A DNA stretch of 64,000 nt from Laguncularia racemosa (lineage: Eukaryota > Streptophyta > Magnoliopsida > Myrtales > Combretaceae), in assembly GCA_037954665.1 (NCBI GenBank), contig JBBMOL010000302.1, positions 1 through 64,000 on the forward strand. Reading direction: 5' to 3'. Of the stretch, positions 11,809-22,839 are shown piece after piece. How positions within the stretch are numbered: the stretch's first letter is position 1; each line of letters begins with the position of its first letter. Below the pieces are notes generated by a model. That model was not told the DNA's origin. It worked only from the letters and a program-made list of their open reading frames with translations, and searched no databases. The translations under genes were made by a program, and so were the position numbers.

Positions 11809-12846
11809 TGTAGGAATTAAAATCCCACAAGACCTATCATAGGGCATGACCAAAAATTTCAAAAACTTGGCAATGAGGGGGCCTTTTGACAAATCGACCC
11901 CGAAATTATTTGTTTTACTAACTTTTTTTCTATTACCCATGCATTGTATATTCCAATAGGCACACTTATCATGCTTAACAGGGCGGTGGACAAACTCACT
12001 AAGACTCATCTTGTAGGTTATTCATGGACCGACCTAAATCGGCAATGAGTTGGATCAATGAATCCCATTAAAGAGATAGCTTGTTGAAGATTATTTTGTA
12101 CTTGTAATTTATTTCTTGGAACCATTTATGTTGTAAGTTTTGGGACATTTTTATTTGGTTGTAATTTGTGTTTTAGGACCAGCCACCCTAAAGTGGCATA
12201 GTTGTAATTTTGTGGACATTTTAACCCTAAAGGAAGCAAGTATAAATACTTGCTTAAGTAGGGTTTTGGAGTATAGAGTTGAAATTTGCAACATATACTT
12301 TTCGTGTGAGGGATTAAGGTTCTTCCTAATTTCATTGGCTCTTATCAATTTCAATCAAAAAATTGGAATTGTGTCGAGTTGCAACATAGAGAATTGTGAG
12401 TAATATCAATTGCCTGCGTTTTGTTTTTCCTTTTCATCACTAGTGAGTCATATCTAAGGTTGATTAGGGTGGTTCTTTGATCTGAAATTGGTGTCAATTG
12501 TATCCTCTTTTGTCATTATATGTCATTGATTGGTTTTTGTCACTTGTTATTGCAATCAATTTCACTATTAATTGTTTTGTGTGGAAGGGCCTTGCTGCGA
12601 GGAGGGGTCACAGTTTTATTGTTGATGTTTTGATTGGAATTCTCTTGGAACTTGAGTTGATTATGTGATTCAATTGAGAATTATCATCTTTGTGATTTAA
12701 TCTCATTGATTTTTATCATTCAAATTATATTCCATTAATTAGGGTTCATGTAATTTTGTCTAACTTTGAACTGATTTTGATCTTATCCTTTAGGGGTTGT
12801 AAATTGGTTCATTTGCATGTGCTTTAACTCCCTTTTAGGCACATCA
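11809..12846 (+). repeat. 5' LTR of element K
   Basis: Begins TGTAGGAATTAAAATCC (family start elsewhere TGATAGGAATCAAAATC at 42,285) and ends TTTAGGCACATCA, followed after 5 bp by the primer site. Length 1,038 bp, close to the 1,035 bp of the solo LTR at 42,285-44,963 once its nested insertion is removed. Confidence 0.8.
12235..12254 (+). promoter_or_regulatory. Predicted TATA box in a 9-bp inverted repeat (LTR K)
   Basis: AGCAAGTATAAATACTTGCT is a perfect inverted repeat (arms AGCAAGTAT / ATACTTGCT, 2-nt spacer) containing TATAAATA. The same 20-mer recurs in related LTRs at 42,711, 45,960, 46,650 and 58,526, and with one mismatch at 56,710. Its position inside the LTR fits a core promoter at the U3/R boundary. 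Confidence 0.6.
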
Positions 12847-12851
12847 AATTT

Positions 12852-12863
12852 TGGTATCAGAGC
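12852..12863 (+). other. Primer-binding site of element K
   Basis: TGGTATCAGAGC, the classic initiator-Met primer site, 5 bp after the LTR end. A second, degenerate copy (TGGTATTAGAGC) lies near 13,030. Confidence 0.85.
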
Positions 12864-13039
12864 TATTCATACTTGGATATTCAATATTGATCACATCACA
12901 TTTGAAGAATTGGTTCATAAACATTGAGGATTAGCGCAATTGTTGAACTAGTTGATTAACATTGTCTAATTGTCTTTCAATCTTAGTTTTTATGTGCTTA
13001 AACTTGGTTTTTGGCACTTCATCTTTTGGTATTAGAGCT

Positions 13040-14061
13040 TGTGGTTGTGAGAAGGGGTTATTTGATTTTTTATTTCGGATATTTAGGTTCTAGAGCTTAC
13101 ATCTTGATTCCGAAATTGAAAGTGGAAAATTGAATTGTTGATGTTGTTACTTGAAGTGGTGTAATTATCTTGCTTAGGGAGTTGAATTTGCTGCTTGTTG
13201 AAGTGAGTTTTGAGGTCTTGTTGAAGCTCCATTTGATTGATAATTTAGTGGATAAAGAAGAAGAGTAGTAGCATATTTTGTGAATTCAAAAATTCATAAC
13301 TTGAAGTTGCCTCAATTGTGAAGAATTGGAGGTGTATTTTACTTGGATTGATTCGGACATAAGGGGGGCTTAGTGTACATCTTCAAAATTGAGTGTGTGG
13401 ATTTAAGGAAACTATTTAAATTTCAATACACACATTAAGTGATAGAGTAATTGTGTGTTCATTTGAATTTGAAGTGGCTCCTTACCATTTATGGAATATT
13501 GCAATTAGTGAACTCATTTTGAATTTGAATTTGAGTTGCCTTGTTGTTGTAAGTTATAGTTTGATAACTTGTGTAGAAGTGGAGAATTGCACCGTGAGTT
13601 GAAGGTGTATATGTGTGGTGTTGTGTTTGTATATTTAGTGAAGAAGTTATGTGTGTGGCGTTGTGTTTATATGTGTTGTTAAAAGGAATATTGCAAGTGG
13701 CGTAAGAGGTGGTGACCGTGAGCAAAGGAAGTGTGTGTGGTGGTGTGAAGTTGTGCATTTATGTGTTTTGAGGTGCTACACATTGTGATTTATTATAGTG
13801 TGAAACCAAGGCAAGAAAGGAAGGTTTGAGTAGTAGAATTTGAATTCAAAAACAAACATTGAAGTGTGAAAGTAATTGAACTCATTACTTAAACACTTGT
13901 TGATTGAATTTAATTCTTAACTACTTGGAAGTGATTGTGTATACTTCATTTATTTAACTTTACTTGAAGTGACAATAAGCATTTCTTGTATTGGTTGTAT
14001 GTGTTGTGCACTGTGGGTGTGTAAGGGTGTATTATTAACTTGTTGAAGTTAGTTAATAACC
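13040..14061 (+). other. Leader of element K, no coding signal
   Basis: About 1 kb of GT-rich sequence with repeated TTGAAG and GTGTGTGG motifs between primer site and the gag start codon. Comparable in length and composition (on the other strand) to the leader of element H at 55,203-56,107. No gene seen. Confidence 0.5.
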
Positions 14062-14520
14062 ATGTCAAATGATGTGCATACTTTTACTACTTTGGTACAT
14101 CAAGTATTGACTTCCTTTCCAACCATTGATGATGGACAAAGAGAAAATTTATTCCATACTTCTTGTAGGGTACAAGGAAACTTGTGCGAAATTATTGTTG
14201 ATGGTGGTAGTTGTACTAATGTTGTAAACCGTATCATTAGTATCGAAGTTGAAACTTGCAACTACCCCATATCCTAAACCCTATACATTAAATTGGTTAA
14301 ATGATCAGGAAAGTTGTTGTGTGACCCAAAGGGCTAGGGTACCCTTCAGTATAGGGGACAAATACTGTAATGATCTTGAGTGTGATATTATTCCTATGTG
14401 TACATCCCATATATTGCTTGGCAAGCTATGGTTGTACGATAGATGGTATTACATGATAGGTATAGAGATACTTATATGTTCCAACGGATGGTAAATATAT
14501 AGTATTGAACCCTATGTCGC
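14062..14520 (+). pseudogene. Gag start fused to retropepsin-like protease (element K)
   Basis: Starts MSND, the gag start of element H (55,202 on the minus strand), but continues about 20 residues later directly into DGQRENLFHTSC and IIVDGGSCTNVV, the protease. The D-G-G-S-C-T-N motif is the aspartic protease active-site loop of this lineage. After a frameshift at about 14,255 the frame continues with LNWLND, CDIIPM and HILLGKLWLYD, matching the flap and the ILG region of the H protease. Gag core and zinc knuckle are absent. The stretch 14,500-14,709 matches the decayed post-protease segment of H. Confidence 0.7.
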
Positions 14521-14709
14521 CATCAGAGGTCCAGAAGATGCAAAGACAGATAAGATAACCATCATATATTCTTGAGGATCATAGCTACATAATCAAATCT
14601 TCAGAGGTTCCTGAGGTTTCTAGTTACACGAGCCAACCTATAGAGCACAAAACTTGTCAAACACAGATGTGCCAACCTTCAAAAGGGTCCTAATGATCAG
14701 AGTTAGATG

Positions 14710-15209
14710 NNNNNNNNNNNNNNNNNNNNNNNNNNNNNNNNNNNNNNNNNNNNNNNNNNNNNNNNNNNNNNNNNNNNNNNNNNNNNNNNNNNNNNNNNNN
14801 NNNNNNNNNNNNNNNNNNNNNNNNNNNNNNNNNNNNNNNNNNNNNNNNNNNNNNNNNNNNNNNNNNNNNNNNNNNNNNNNNNNNNNNNNNNNNNNNNNNN
14901 NNNNNNNNNNNNNNNNNNNNNNNNNNNNNNNNNNNNNNNNNNNNNNNNNNNNNNNNNNNNNNNNNNNNNNNNNNNNNNNNNNNNNNNNNNNNNNNNNNNN
15001 NNNNNNNNNNNNNNNNNNNNNNNNNNNNNNNNNNNNNNNNNNNNNNNNNNNNNNNNNNNNNNNNNNNNNNNNNNNNNNNNNNNNNNNNNNNNNNNNNNNN
15101 NNNNNNNNNNNNNNNNNNNNNNNNNNNNNNNNNNNNNNNNNNNNNNNNNNNNNNNNNNNNNNNNNNNNNNNNNNNNNNNNNNNNNNNNNNNNNNNNNNNN
15201 NNNNNNNNN
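14710..15209. other. Assembly gap of 500 N
   Basis: Exactly 500 ambiguous bases, the usual placeholder for a gap of unknown size. It separates element K from the minus-strand gypsy fragment P, so that junction is unknown. Confidence 0.99.
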
Positions 15210-17110
15210 CTCTTGGATGAAACACAATCCAACACATCCCTTTGGTTTTACCATTTTTCGAATCGCATCCAATTTCCTCTCATTCACGACTACTCATCTT
15301 TTTCTTGTAACAAATCAAAAGAAAACACCATTTTAGGTAATGAAGATTATATTATATAAGTAAAATAAACATCCTTGTACAAAGTCAATATTGTTTTTCT
15401 TCGCCAATATTGCACTCTCACACTTACTTTTTCTTACAATTTTCTCTCCTCTTAATGTTTTAGACACTCTTCCCCTCATAGCTCACCAGTGTTTATCTCT
15501 CACTCTTTTTTTTTTTTCTCTCTCCTGCTCTCGACACTCTTGTGTTTCCTCTAACTTCTATGGCAATTTTCACTTGGTCCTCGTAAGCTTCCCGTGGTTT
15601 TGTGGAGTAAGAACCACCTTCCTTTTGTTTAAAACAAAAGAATATTGATTCTTGAACCCATCGTATATAACCTTCCTATCAAACTGCCAAGGTCGCCCTA
15701 AATAAGATGTGGCTAGCCTGCAAAGGTACCAAAAATCACACATAACCTCATCTTTGTAGCTCCTTATAGAGTAGGCTATAAGTAGCTGCTTAGTCAGCCT
15801 TAACCTCCCTACAATTACTCAACCACTACAATCGAAAATGGTCTAGGGTGCTTCACTGCTTTCAACTGCATCTTTTCTACTAGCAAAGTGCTAGCAACAT
15901 TAGTGCAGTTGCCACTATTTATTATCAAGCACATACTTACCCTGCATATGACACCCTGTAGAAAAATATTTTATGCGGATCCCCTCACCCTCCTCCAGGG
16001 GTTTTACACTAAGTACTCTCCTTGTAACGTACAACTCCCACCACAGGTCCTTTAAGTCAAATCCTCATACTCCTGTGTGGTGCTCCTCCCCATCCTCATA
16101 GCTCAACTCTCTACATCCTCACTATCATTGATAATCATACCCTTTGATTTGGACTTGGGATCAATGGCCTAAATCCCAACACCTAAAACACTTTATATCT
16201 CTCGTCCCGGAAGGGAGTTTAGTGTCAATCTTTTCCCTTTTGGTGTAGCAACTGGGTTCATAGCCCTCACGCCCTCCTTAGGCTTTGAATTGGTGGATTT
16301 CTCTTCCACGAAAACTTCTTTTAGTTTTGGAAGTCGAGCCAGTTCTCTGCTTACTCCCCATTTTTGCTGCCACTCTACTTTAAAAACTCATGCAGTAACT
16401 CTTTTATATCAATTTAAAGGTGAAAATCTACTACATCAGCTAACTCTTGATTCAATCCATTTAGAATCAGCTAAGTGGGCCCATCACCTCCTCAAACTCA
16501 CCCCAAATCATGCCATCCCAACCTTTATAATAATCCTCTACACTATTTTTTCCCTGAGTCAACCCTTTACTTTCCTAAGTAAGTCCCAATGATAGTGACT
16601 AGGGAAAAAATGCTTCTACTATCGTTTTTCATCTCCTCCCAAGGTTAACAGGTCGCTCTCCATACTGTGCCTATTTCGCACCAATTGATCCACCATACAC
16701 TGGCGTAATCTGAAAACTCTACTACATTTAATTTTATCTTTTTTCCTCAATGTAGTTTGACATTTAAAGACATGATCCATCTTTTTCCCCCCATCTAAAT
16801 ACAATTCCGGATCATTCTTTCCCCCAAAAGTTGGGATTTTCCCAAATTTAAAACTCCCTAAATTACTATCATGCCTCTAGATACTTCCCTACCTTCACGT
16901 GTTGGTAATCCCAAAATCAGATTCCTCTTTTTCATCATCCCAACCCTCCCCCATTATGTCTCCTACCCCCTCTCCTGACAGGGTACAATAGACGGTTTCC
17001 TTTCTCCTTTCCATCCTTCCATCCTACATGGATCTGCTCTATTCACCCGTTAGGGTCCTCTTCATCTCCCCCATCAATTTCCCCAAACATCATTTACTTT
17101 CTCCTCCATT
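15210..17110 (-). pseudogene. Gag and protease remnant of element P
   Basis: Minus-strand landmarks in order: gag core with VFKCQT and LGGDEKR-like blocks (16,860-16,300), zinc knuckle IKCF-CWxLGH near 16,190, protease with NSGNCTNVAS near 15,920, then a lysine- and glutamate-rich linker and a LYKDVYF motif near 15,375, shared with element G at 59,180. In the family the zinc knuckle binds RNA and the D/N-S-G-x-C loop is the protease active site; here Asp is replaced by Asn. Several stops and frameshifts; not functional. Confidence 0.65.
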
Positions 17111-17529
17111 TTGTTTTGTCTTGACATAATTCTAATAATTTATAGCAAGTTACGATCAAATTACAAAAAAAATATAAGAATGTTCCTCACACTCACTCGT
17201 GTATATCTCTCACAAAATTGCTCATCAAATACTTTTTTGTAATTCTTTTGCTAGGAAATCAATTTGGGAAATCCTAAACTCCAATTACAAGTCAACACTA
17301 ATGATTACTATCGGTTTTTTTAATCACGGGGACAATTTGGAAATTAGAAGCAAATTTCAATAGCTAGACATACAAAGAACTCGGAAACAAGATAATTAAT
17401 TCCCTTTTCATGCAATCTCAAGAGGGTAAAATTTGCATCGAAACATAATGAATGATTATGGAAAGTAATTTTGGATGCACAATTTTGAAATCACAAAACA
17501 TCTATCATGGTTGGAATTAAAACAATTGA

Positions 17530-17699
17530 TGATAGGGTTCCAAGAGCAAGAACAAGCCTAAAGAAATCAAAGTCAATTGAGTTTAAAGGTGGCTACGGGG
17601 TAAAAAAGGGGAGGAAATAAGCGTGGGACACAAAGGGAAAATTTTTGGCTACCTTAACTTAAAGGTCGCCGGCCTTGGTGCCGATTTACAATGGGCCGC
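17530..17699 (+). repeat. LTR fragment of element II (first 170 bp)
   Basis: TGATAGGGTTCCAAGAG aligns with the LTR starts at 29,823 and 32,285 and is preceded by the target duplication ATTGA. It includes the GC-rich GGTCGCCGGCC cluster. Interrupted at 17,700 by the Athila LTR. Confidence 0.75.
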
Positions 17700-19116
17700 T
17701 GATAAGTCGAAAAATACCCTTATCAAGTAATGAAGTTGTGCTTTATTGTTAATTTTTAGATGATTTTTGAAAAAAAGGGACTTAATGGAATGAAGGGTAA
17801 TTCAGGATTTTCTAAGTATTTTGGAGCAAAGGGGGGGAGTTTTAAAGTCGAATCAAGTTTGGAAGGAATTGGAACAATCATGTGAAGAAAAGAATTCGGA
17901 AAGTACCAAGCGAGATACACACCCATGTACTTTGCTTGTGTTTATTAAAGTGGATGTCTGGAAAGTACACGAGCAAAGAACATGCCCATGTACTTTGCTT
18001 GTGTATCTAAGTTTTGCTGTTGTTCAACGATTTTCAAATACACGACCAATGTACACTCCCCATGTACTTGCTCGGTATTTTCACATAAGGACACTTGAAG
18101 CAAGCATGAGATACACAAACGAGATACACTACTCGTGTATCCCTCGTGTATGTATTAAACCCCGGGGTACATGTATAAATAGGACCGTTAGTTTCCCTAG
18201 AAGGGAAAGGTTACGAATTTTGTACTTGCTCTGACTCTCATAACAGAAGGGAAAGAAGATTCGTCAATTCAAAGGAAAATTGAAGCCCCACAAGAAGAAG
18301 ATTCTATCTTTAAGGGTTGTGACTATGAATTTTATTTATTCTTCCAGTAATTGTATTTCTTTGTCCAATTTATGGAGGAGTAGACTCTAAATCTAGATTT
18401 TATTCGAAACTTCTCTATCATGTGATGAAGATTTGGTTTTTAATGTGAAGTTGTTGGCTTTCTTATGATTACTTCATGCCCTTCAATTGTTCCTTAGTTT
18501 CATAGATCCGGAATATGAATTTATGCCGATATCATATTAGTTAAATTTAGAAATTGCTCTTATTATTAGATTTAATGCAATTAATGAGATTTGATTGTTC
18601 TTCTAGAGATAGGGAAAAAAGAGTCTTCTGTTTACATCGACTATGTTTATGCAATTCATGTGCTTTATGCAATTCTAGGGTTTCTATTAACTAAGGAGAG
18701 ATCCTATTTGATAAACCTAGGATTAGATAGGTTAATATACTTGAGAAAGTAGTTAACTTGACTAGAGAATTCGACAGTATAAGAAGTCAATTACGCCAAT
18801 CTTCATAAATCAATGAATTACATATAGAGACGGAGTAGAATAAATCTAGGGTTTCTTTTGTTAATTGATAAATCTTCCGAACCATTGTTGTTAGTGAGTT
18901 AGTAGTTTTAAGATTAGAGTAATTAAGTTTAACCAACATATTTAAGCGGTGGTTAGATAGTAGGAACGGAGTTAATACTAGTAGTTGGTGTATCTTTGAG
19001 GGACGACATTGTGCTTACTCGCTATATTAACGCTACGATAGGTGCACTTGCCTATTGCTTCGTATAAGATTAAGAACAAGAATTCAATTTTTTAAAACTA
19101 CGATTGGGAACAATCA
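17700..19116 (+). repeat. 5' LTR of Athila A
   Basis: Starts TGATAAGTCG and ends AACAATCA, so the termini are TGAT...ATCA. It is about 1,417 bp and colinear with 47,822-49,259. U3 carries a cluster of TACACG / CGTGTA short inverted motifs at 17,915-18,180, followed by TATAAATAG at 18,173. Confidence 0.85.
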
Positions 19117-19122
19117 AGTTTT

Positions 19123-19140
19123 TGGCGCCATTGCCGGGGA
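19123..19140 (+). other. Primer-binding site of Athila A
   Basis: TGGCGCCATTGCCGGGGA, the tRNA-Asp-type site characteristic of Athila/Tat elements, 6 bp after the LTR end. Confidence 0.85.
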
Positions 19141-19260
19141 TACACCAATATTAAAAACACTTTTTACTTATTAATTTAACCAATTTATTTCTTTCTTATC
19201 TTTTTTCCCTTTTCTTCCTGAGAATTTTGGGGCTCATAACTGATTTGTATTACATTTACA

Positions 19261-19693
19261 GTGCAAGACTAAAGTCCTCCAAGGAACTTGTTGTTTTTAA
19301 TCCTTTAGCCAGAGAAAATTATTCGTCTTATCAGAAAGCAACACTCGTTGAGTGAACATCATTTGGTTTCAAGGAGAATCACTGAAGGAAGAAATGGCTG
19401 ATCAAGTCAATAATCGTGCTTAAGAGCTGAATCAAGGAAATGTTGTTGTAGATCCCCCGAATCATCAACTAGTTTATAATCGAGATGGCCGAGTTAATGA
19501 GCCACCTAGAACCAATTCTGATTTTGCCAGGCCAAACTTGATAGGTGTTAGCTCTAGCATAGTCCATCCTCAAATGGAGGCAAATAATTTTGAACTTAAG
19601 CCTGCCGTGATTCAGATGGTGCATAATATCTCAATTTGATGGTTTATAGGGTGAAGATCCAAATGGCATATCCAACCTTTCTGGAGATATGGG
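19261..19693 (+). pseudogene. Gag N-terminus of Athila A (5' part)
   Basis: Colinear with Athila C gag from 49,402. The start codon is lost (GTGCAAGAC where C has GTGCATGAC). The frame is broken by small indels and stops, but KEEMADQVNN, EPPRTNSDFARPN and ANNFELKP blocks are clear. Cut at 19,693 by chromovirus D; the next gag residues resume at 26,138. Confidence 0.75.
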
Positions 19694-20394
19694 TGATGAG
19701 ATCCATGATGAGAGCTAAGCCGAAGAAGAAATGTGGATCCTCTTGAAGTGCCGCCTGGACCGATCACAAGAAGTCGAGCGAAACGACCAAGGAAGCACTA
19801 AGGTATAAGGGTGCCCCGAACGGGAAAAAATTGGCAACATGAAATTGGAAGGATTGACAACCAGGGGAAAACCCTTGCTTTAAAATTTTACACCGGACAC
19901 GGGTTAAAGGGGTTGTACTTTAACCCCGGCCCGTGTGGGAATATCAAGATGCACAAAATCTACACCCCCAAAAGGTGGCCGGAAGGAGACAAGAATTGCA
20001 AAATATAACGCCAAATACACGCCTGTATCCCCCCCCGGCCATTTTTTTTTTTTCTTTTTTACGAAATTTTTCAAGCACGTCTTTTTTGGACTTGTTTTCA
20101 CGAATGAAACCCGTATAAAAGCCCTAGGTGAAAAAAGAATTACATCTTTTGAACTATAAACACTTTGAGGGGTCACCCCTCTGGTTTTTCAGAACAAAAC
20201 GATATCGATTAAATTCGTGGCTTCATCCCGACTTATCAATGGTCTTTCCCATCCCGAAGTGGGCCCTTCATTTTAACCCAAGTCTTGTCTCGTTAGACAA
20301 TGGTCGCGGTTTCCAATTTGTGTTGGTGTCTTAGGTAACGAATTTCCAAACCCTTTTGGTATTGGGTTTCGTCAGGGGTTGGCGTGGTGTATCA
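19694..20394 (+). repeat. 5' LTR of element D
   Basis: Begins TGATGAGATCCATGATGAG and ends TGGTGTATCA; homologous to 60,826-61,675 reversed and to 40,048-40,887. The first 100 bp encode the basic pol tail (see 61,525-61,779). A TATAAAAGC box lies near 20,115. Confidence 0.8.
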
Positions 20395-20408
20395 TTTGGT
20401 TAAAGCTA
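20395..20408 (+). other. Degenerate primer-binding site of element D
   Basis: TTTGGTTAAAGC directly after the LTR; the family version (reverse strand at 4,548) is TTTGGTATCAGAG. Loss of TC and other changes make it a decayed initiator-Met site. Confidence 0.6.
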
Positions 20409-20838
20409 GTTTGTCAAAACACAAGTCGTGAGAAGGTATATCAAAAACCCTAACCATCGTTAAATATCATTATCGTATTCAATTTGTAGTAATTGATTGT
20501 CTTTTGATGGTAACGACTAGGCGATGTTAAAAAAAAGAGAGAGTAAAAATCAGGGCCAAAAAAAAAGAGAAAAGAAAAGAAAGAAAAACGTGATCAAGAG
20601 CAACACCAAGACAAAACAAAAAATTCGATAGAAAAATAGAGGAAATTTACGAACCCTAGAGTTGTTTTGAATTCTACAGAAGGAAATTGGTGTAGTTTCG
20701 GGTTAGTTCCAAGAAAAATTGAGAAGGGGAAATTGGCGAGTTGATATCATCATTTGAGCGAAACCACGTAAGGGAGTGTATCGTGAGGTTTAATTATATA
20801 TATATTTGTGTTAGAAACTAATCTTTTCTGCAGGGACT
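20409..20838 (+). other. Leader of element D with homopurine tract
   Basis: Between primer site and gag start. 20,528-20,589 is almost pure A/G. No coding signal. Confidence 0.6.
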
Positions 20839-22045
20839 ATGTCGAGACAACATTCTCCTAAAGGGTGAGAGGGGAAGGTTTGAATGCTAGGTTATTTAAT
20901 TTGAGGTGTTGAGGGGTGAGATGAAGAGGATGTTCCAAGAGGGAATGGAACAAATTCATGAGGCGTTAGAGCAAAGATTAGAGCAATCCACAAAGTATTC
21001 CAAGGGCGTAAGAGGGAGAGTCGTTCTAGGAGAGTACCGAGGGGTGGAAGATGAAATGAACGAGGGAGACTTTGATGAGCCTTCGTTGGGATCATAGAGG
21101 TATAGTGTCGGAATAGAGGAACTAGAGATTGGGAAGATAGAGGAGATAGGAATAGAGAGGATGATCAATTGAGTAGCATAAACAAAAGATTCTCTTTCCA
21201 AGGGAAGCATGATCCCGAGGCGTACTTAGAGTGGGAGAAAAAGGTGGAGATGGTGTTTGATTGTCACAACTATAGTGGGAGAAAGAAAGTAAAACTTGCT
21301 GCCATTGAGTTTTTCGGATTATGCTATAGTGTGGTGGGATCAACTAATGTTGAATAGGAGAAGGAGTGGCGAGCCACCTATTGAGTCTTGGGAAGAGATG
21401 AAAAGAGTGATGAAGAAGCGGTTTATGCCTGCTTATTACTATCGTGAATTGCACAACAAGTTGCAAACTCTGAGGCAGGGAAGCCGAAGTGTAGATGAGT
21501 ATTTTCAAGGAGATGGAAGTCACTATGATTAGGGCGAATGTAGAGGAGGATAGAGAGGCTACAATGGCTAGATTTCTTGCGGGTTGAATAGGAAATCCAA
21601 AATGTGGTTGAATTGCAGCATTATGTAGAATTGGAGGATATGGTTCACATGGCTATAAAGGTTAAGAACCAGCACAAGAGGAGAGGTAGTAGTAATGTAC
21701 GGTTTCAACAGGGTAATGGTTCATCCACTTGGAAGACCAACCAATGGAAGAAAGAAGAAAAGCCTTTACCCACCAAACCAAAAGGGGAGCTGAGGCAAGC
21801 GGGTTCTACTCCTGGTAACCAAGGTAACCCTGATTCTTCTACTTCTAGAAATCGTGACATTAGATGTTTTAAATGTCAAGGTAGAGGCCATATTGCTAGT
21901 CAATGTCCAAATAGGCGTGTGATGATTTTGCGTGATGATGGGAGTATGAGACTGAGGGGATAGTGAAGAAGATGATATGCCTCCATTAGAGGATGCTAGT
22001 GATGATGAGGAGCCTGTAAATGGGAAGGCTAGTGGTAGTAAGTGA
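20839..22045 (+). pseudogene. Gag of element D, frameshifted
   Basis: ATG at 20,839 follows the leader. An acidic, glutamine-rich N-terminal segment (20,920-21,095) precedes the gag core: DPEAYLEWEKKVEMVFDCH (21,210-21,270), then after a frameshift near 21,300 WWDQLMLNRRRSGEPPIESW (21,330-21,390) and EEMKRVMKKRFMP. Gag core domains assemble the virus-like particle around element RNA. A CCHC zinc knuckle, CFKCQGRGHIASQC, is encoded at 21,865-21,907. At least four frameshifts and one stop break the frame, so no full Gag can be made. Confidence 0.8.
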
Positions 22046-22461
22046 AGCGAGCGTTGAATGTGCAGGTGAATGAAGAAGAGGAGGTGCAAAGAGAGAATAT
22101 ATTTCATACTAGATGTTATCTAGGAGATCACATTTGTAGTTTGATCATTGATGGAGGGAGTTGCACCAATGTAGTGAGTAATTTTATTGTTGAGAGGCTG
22201 GGCTCAAAATTGTTAGACACCCTAGTCCATAAATTGCAGTGGTTGAATGATAGTGGTGAGACTAAGGTGAGTAAGCAAGCCTTGATTGGGTTTCGCATTG
22301 GTAGGTATGAGGATGAGGTGTTATGCGATGTAGTGCCAATGCAAGCATGTCATGTGTTGTTGGGGACGCCATGGCAATTTGATAGGAAGGTTGTTCATGA
22401 TGGCTTTTCTAACAAGTATACGCTTGTTCACCAAGGGAAAAGCTTTAATCTTAAACGTTAA
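22042..22461 (+). CDS. Retropepsin-like protease domain of element D
   Basis: Open 139-residue stretch continuous with the end of gag. Motifs: ENIFHTRC (residues 19-25), the active-site loop IIDGGSCTNVV (35-45, Asp37), and VLLGTPWQFD (about 112-121), the second conserved block of pepsin-like retroviral proteases. The protease cleaves the Gag-Pol polyprotein. It is part of a polyprotein, so the ATG at 22,042 is not a true start. The frame ends in a stop at 22,459 in the linker. It matches the proteases at 59,205-59,996 and 47,017-47,816. Confidence 0.8.
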   Translation: MKRALNVQVNEEEEVQRENIFHTRCYLGDHICSLIIDGGSCTNVVSNFIVERLGSKLLDTLVHKLQWLNDSGETKVSKQALIGFRIGRYEDEVLCDVVPMQACHVLLGTPWQFDRKVVHDGFSNKYTLVHQGKSFNLKR

Positions 22462-22839
22462 CACCCAAACAAGTGTATGAGGACCAGTTGCAGCTATAAC
22501 AGTCTTTTGCAAAACATAAGGTGAGTGAAAAGTAGAGTGAGAGTGAGAGAGCAAAAGACAATGAGAAGAAAAAGGAATATAAAAGTCAAGATCAAAAGGA
22601 AAATGAGAGGAAGGCTGGAAAGAGTGTGAGAGGCCAAGTTGAAGGGAATCAACTTTGGTGGTGAGTGAAAAGGAGAGGGCAGCCTTGCAAAAGGAGTGTT
22701 GTGGGCAAGAGCGAGTGTAGTGAGGAGAGCATTAGTGAGGAAGCAACCTATGTTGTTGTTGGTTTTTAAGGAAACATGTTTGACTACTAACGACTTATCT
22801 AACTCTTGCCTAGTGTGGTTGTGTCCTCTTGTGCAGGAC
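22462..22839 (+). other. Lys/Arg-rich protease-RT linker of element D
   Basis: Between protease and RT. Frames show long K/R/E-rich runs with stops. The homologous linker of G (59,205-59,400) is also lysine- and serine-rich. Low conservation; no catalytic motif. Confidence 0.55.

Larger units (their letters stand above)
11809..14709 (+). mobile_element. Gag-protease element K, truncated by assembly gap
   Basis: 5' LTR (11,809-12,846), initiator-Met primer site (12,852), a long GT-rich leader (13,040-14,061), then a start codon joined to protease with nearly all gag deleted, and a degraded region up to the N gap. Related to element H by LTR 3' half, leader, gag start (MSND) and protease. The 3' end is unknown. 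Confidence 0.7.

Noticed and set aside
11611..11820. His/Thr/Pro-rich open frame
   Set aside because: Product of the CA-rich low-complexity stretch; no start context, homology or downstream continuation.
12235..12254. Perfect inverted repeat as a transcription terminator or operator
   Set aside because: Eukaryotic LTR context; it contains a TATA element and recurs at the same LTR position, so a promoter role is more likely.
14638..15336. Long open frames on both strands around 14.6-15.3 kb
   Set aside because: They consist almost wholly of translated N from the assembly gap.
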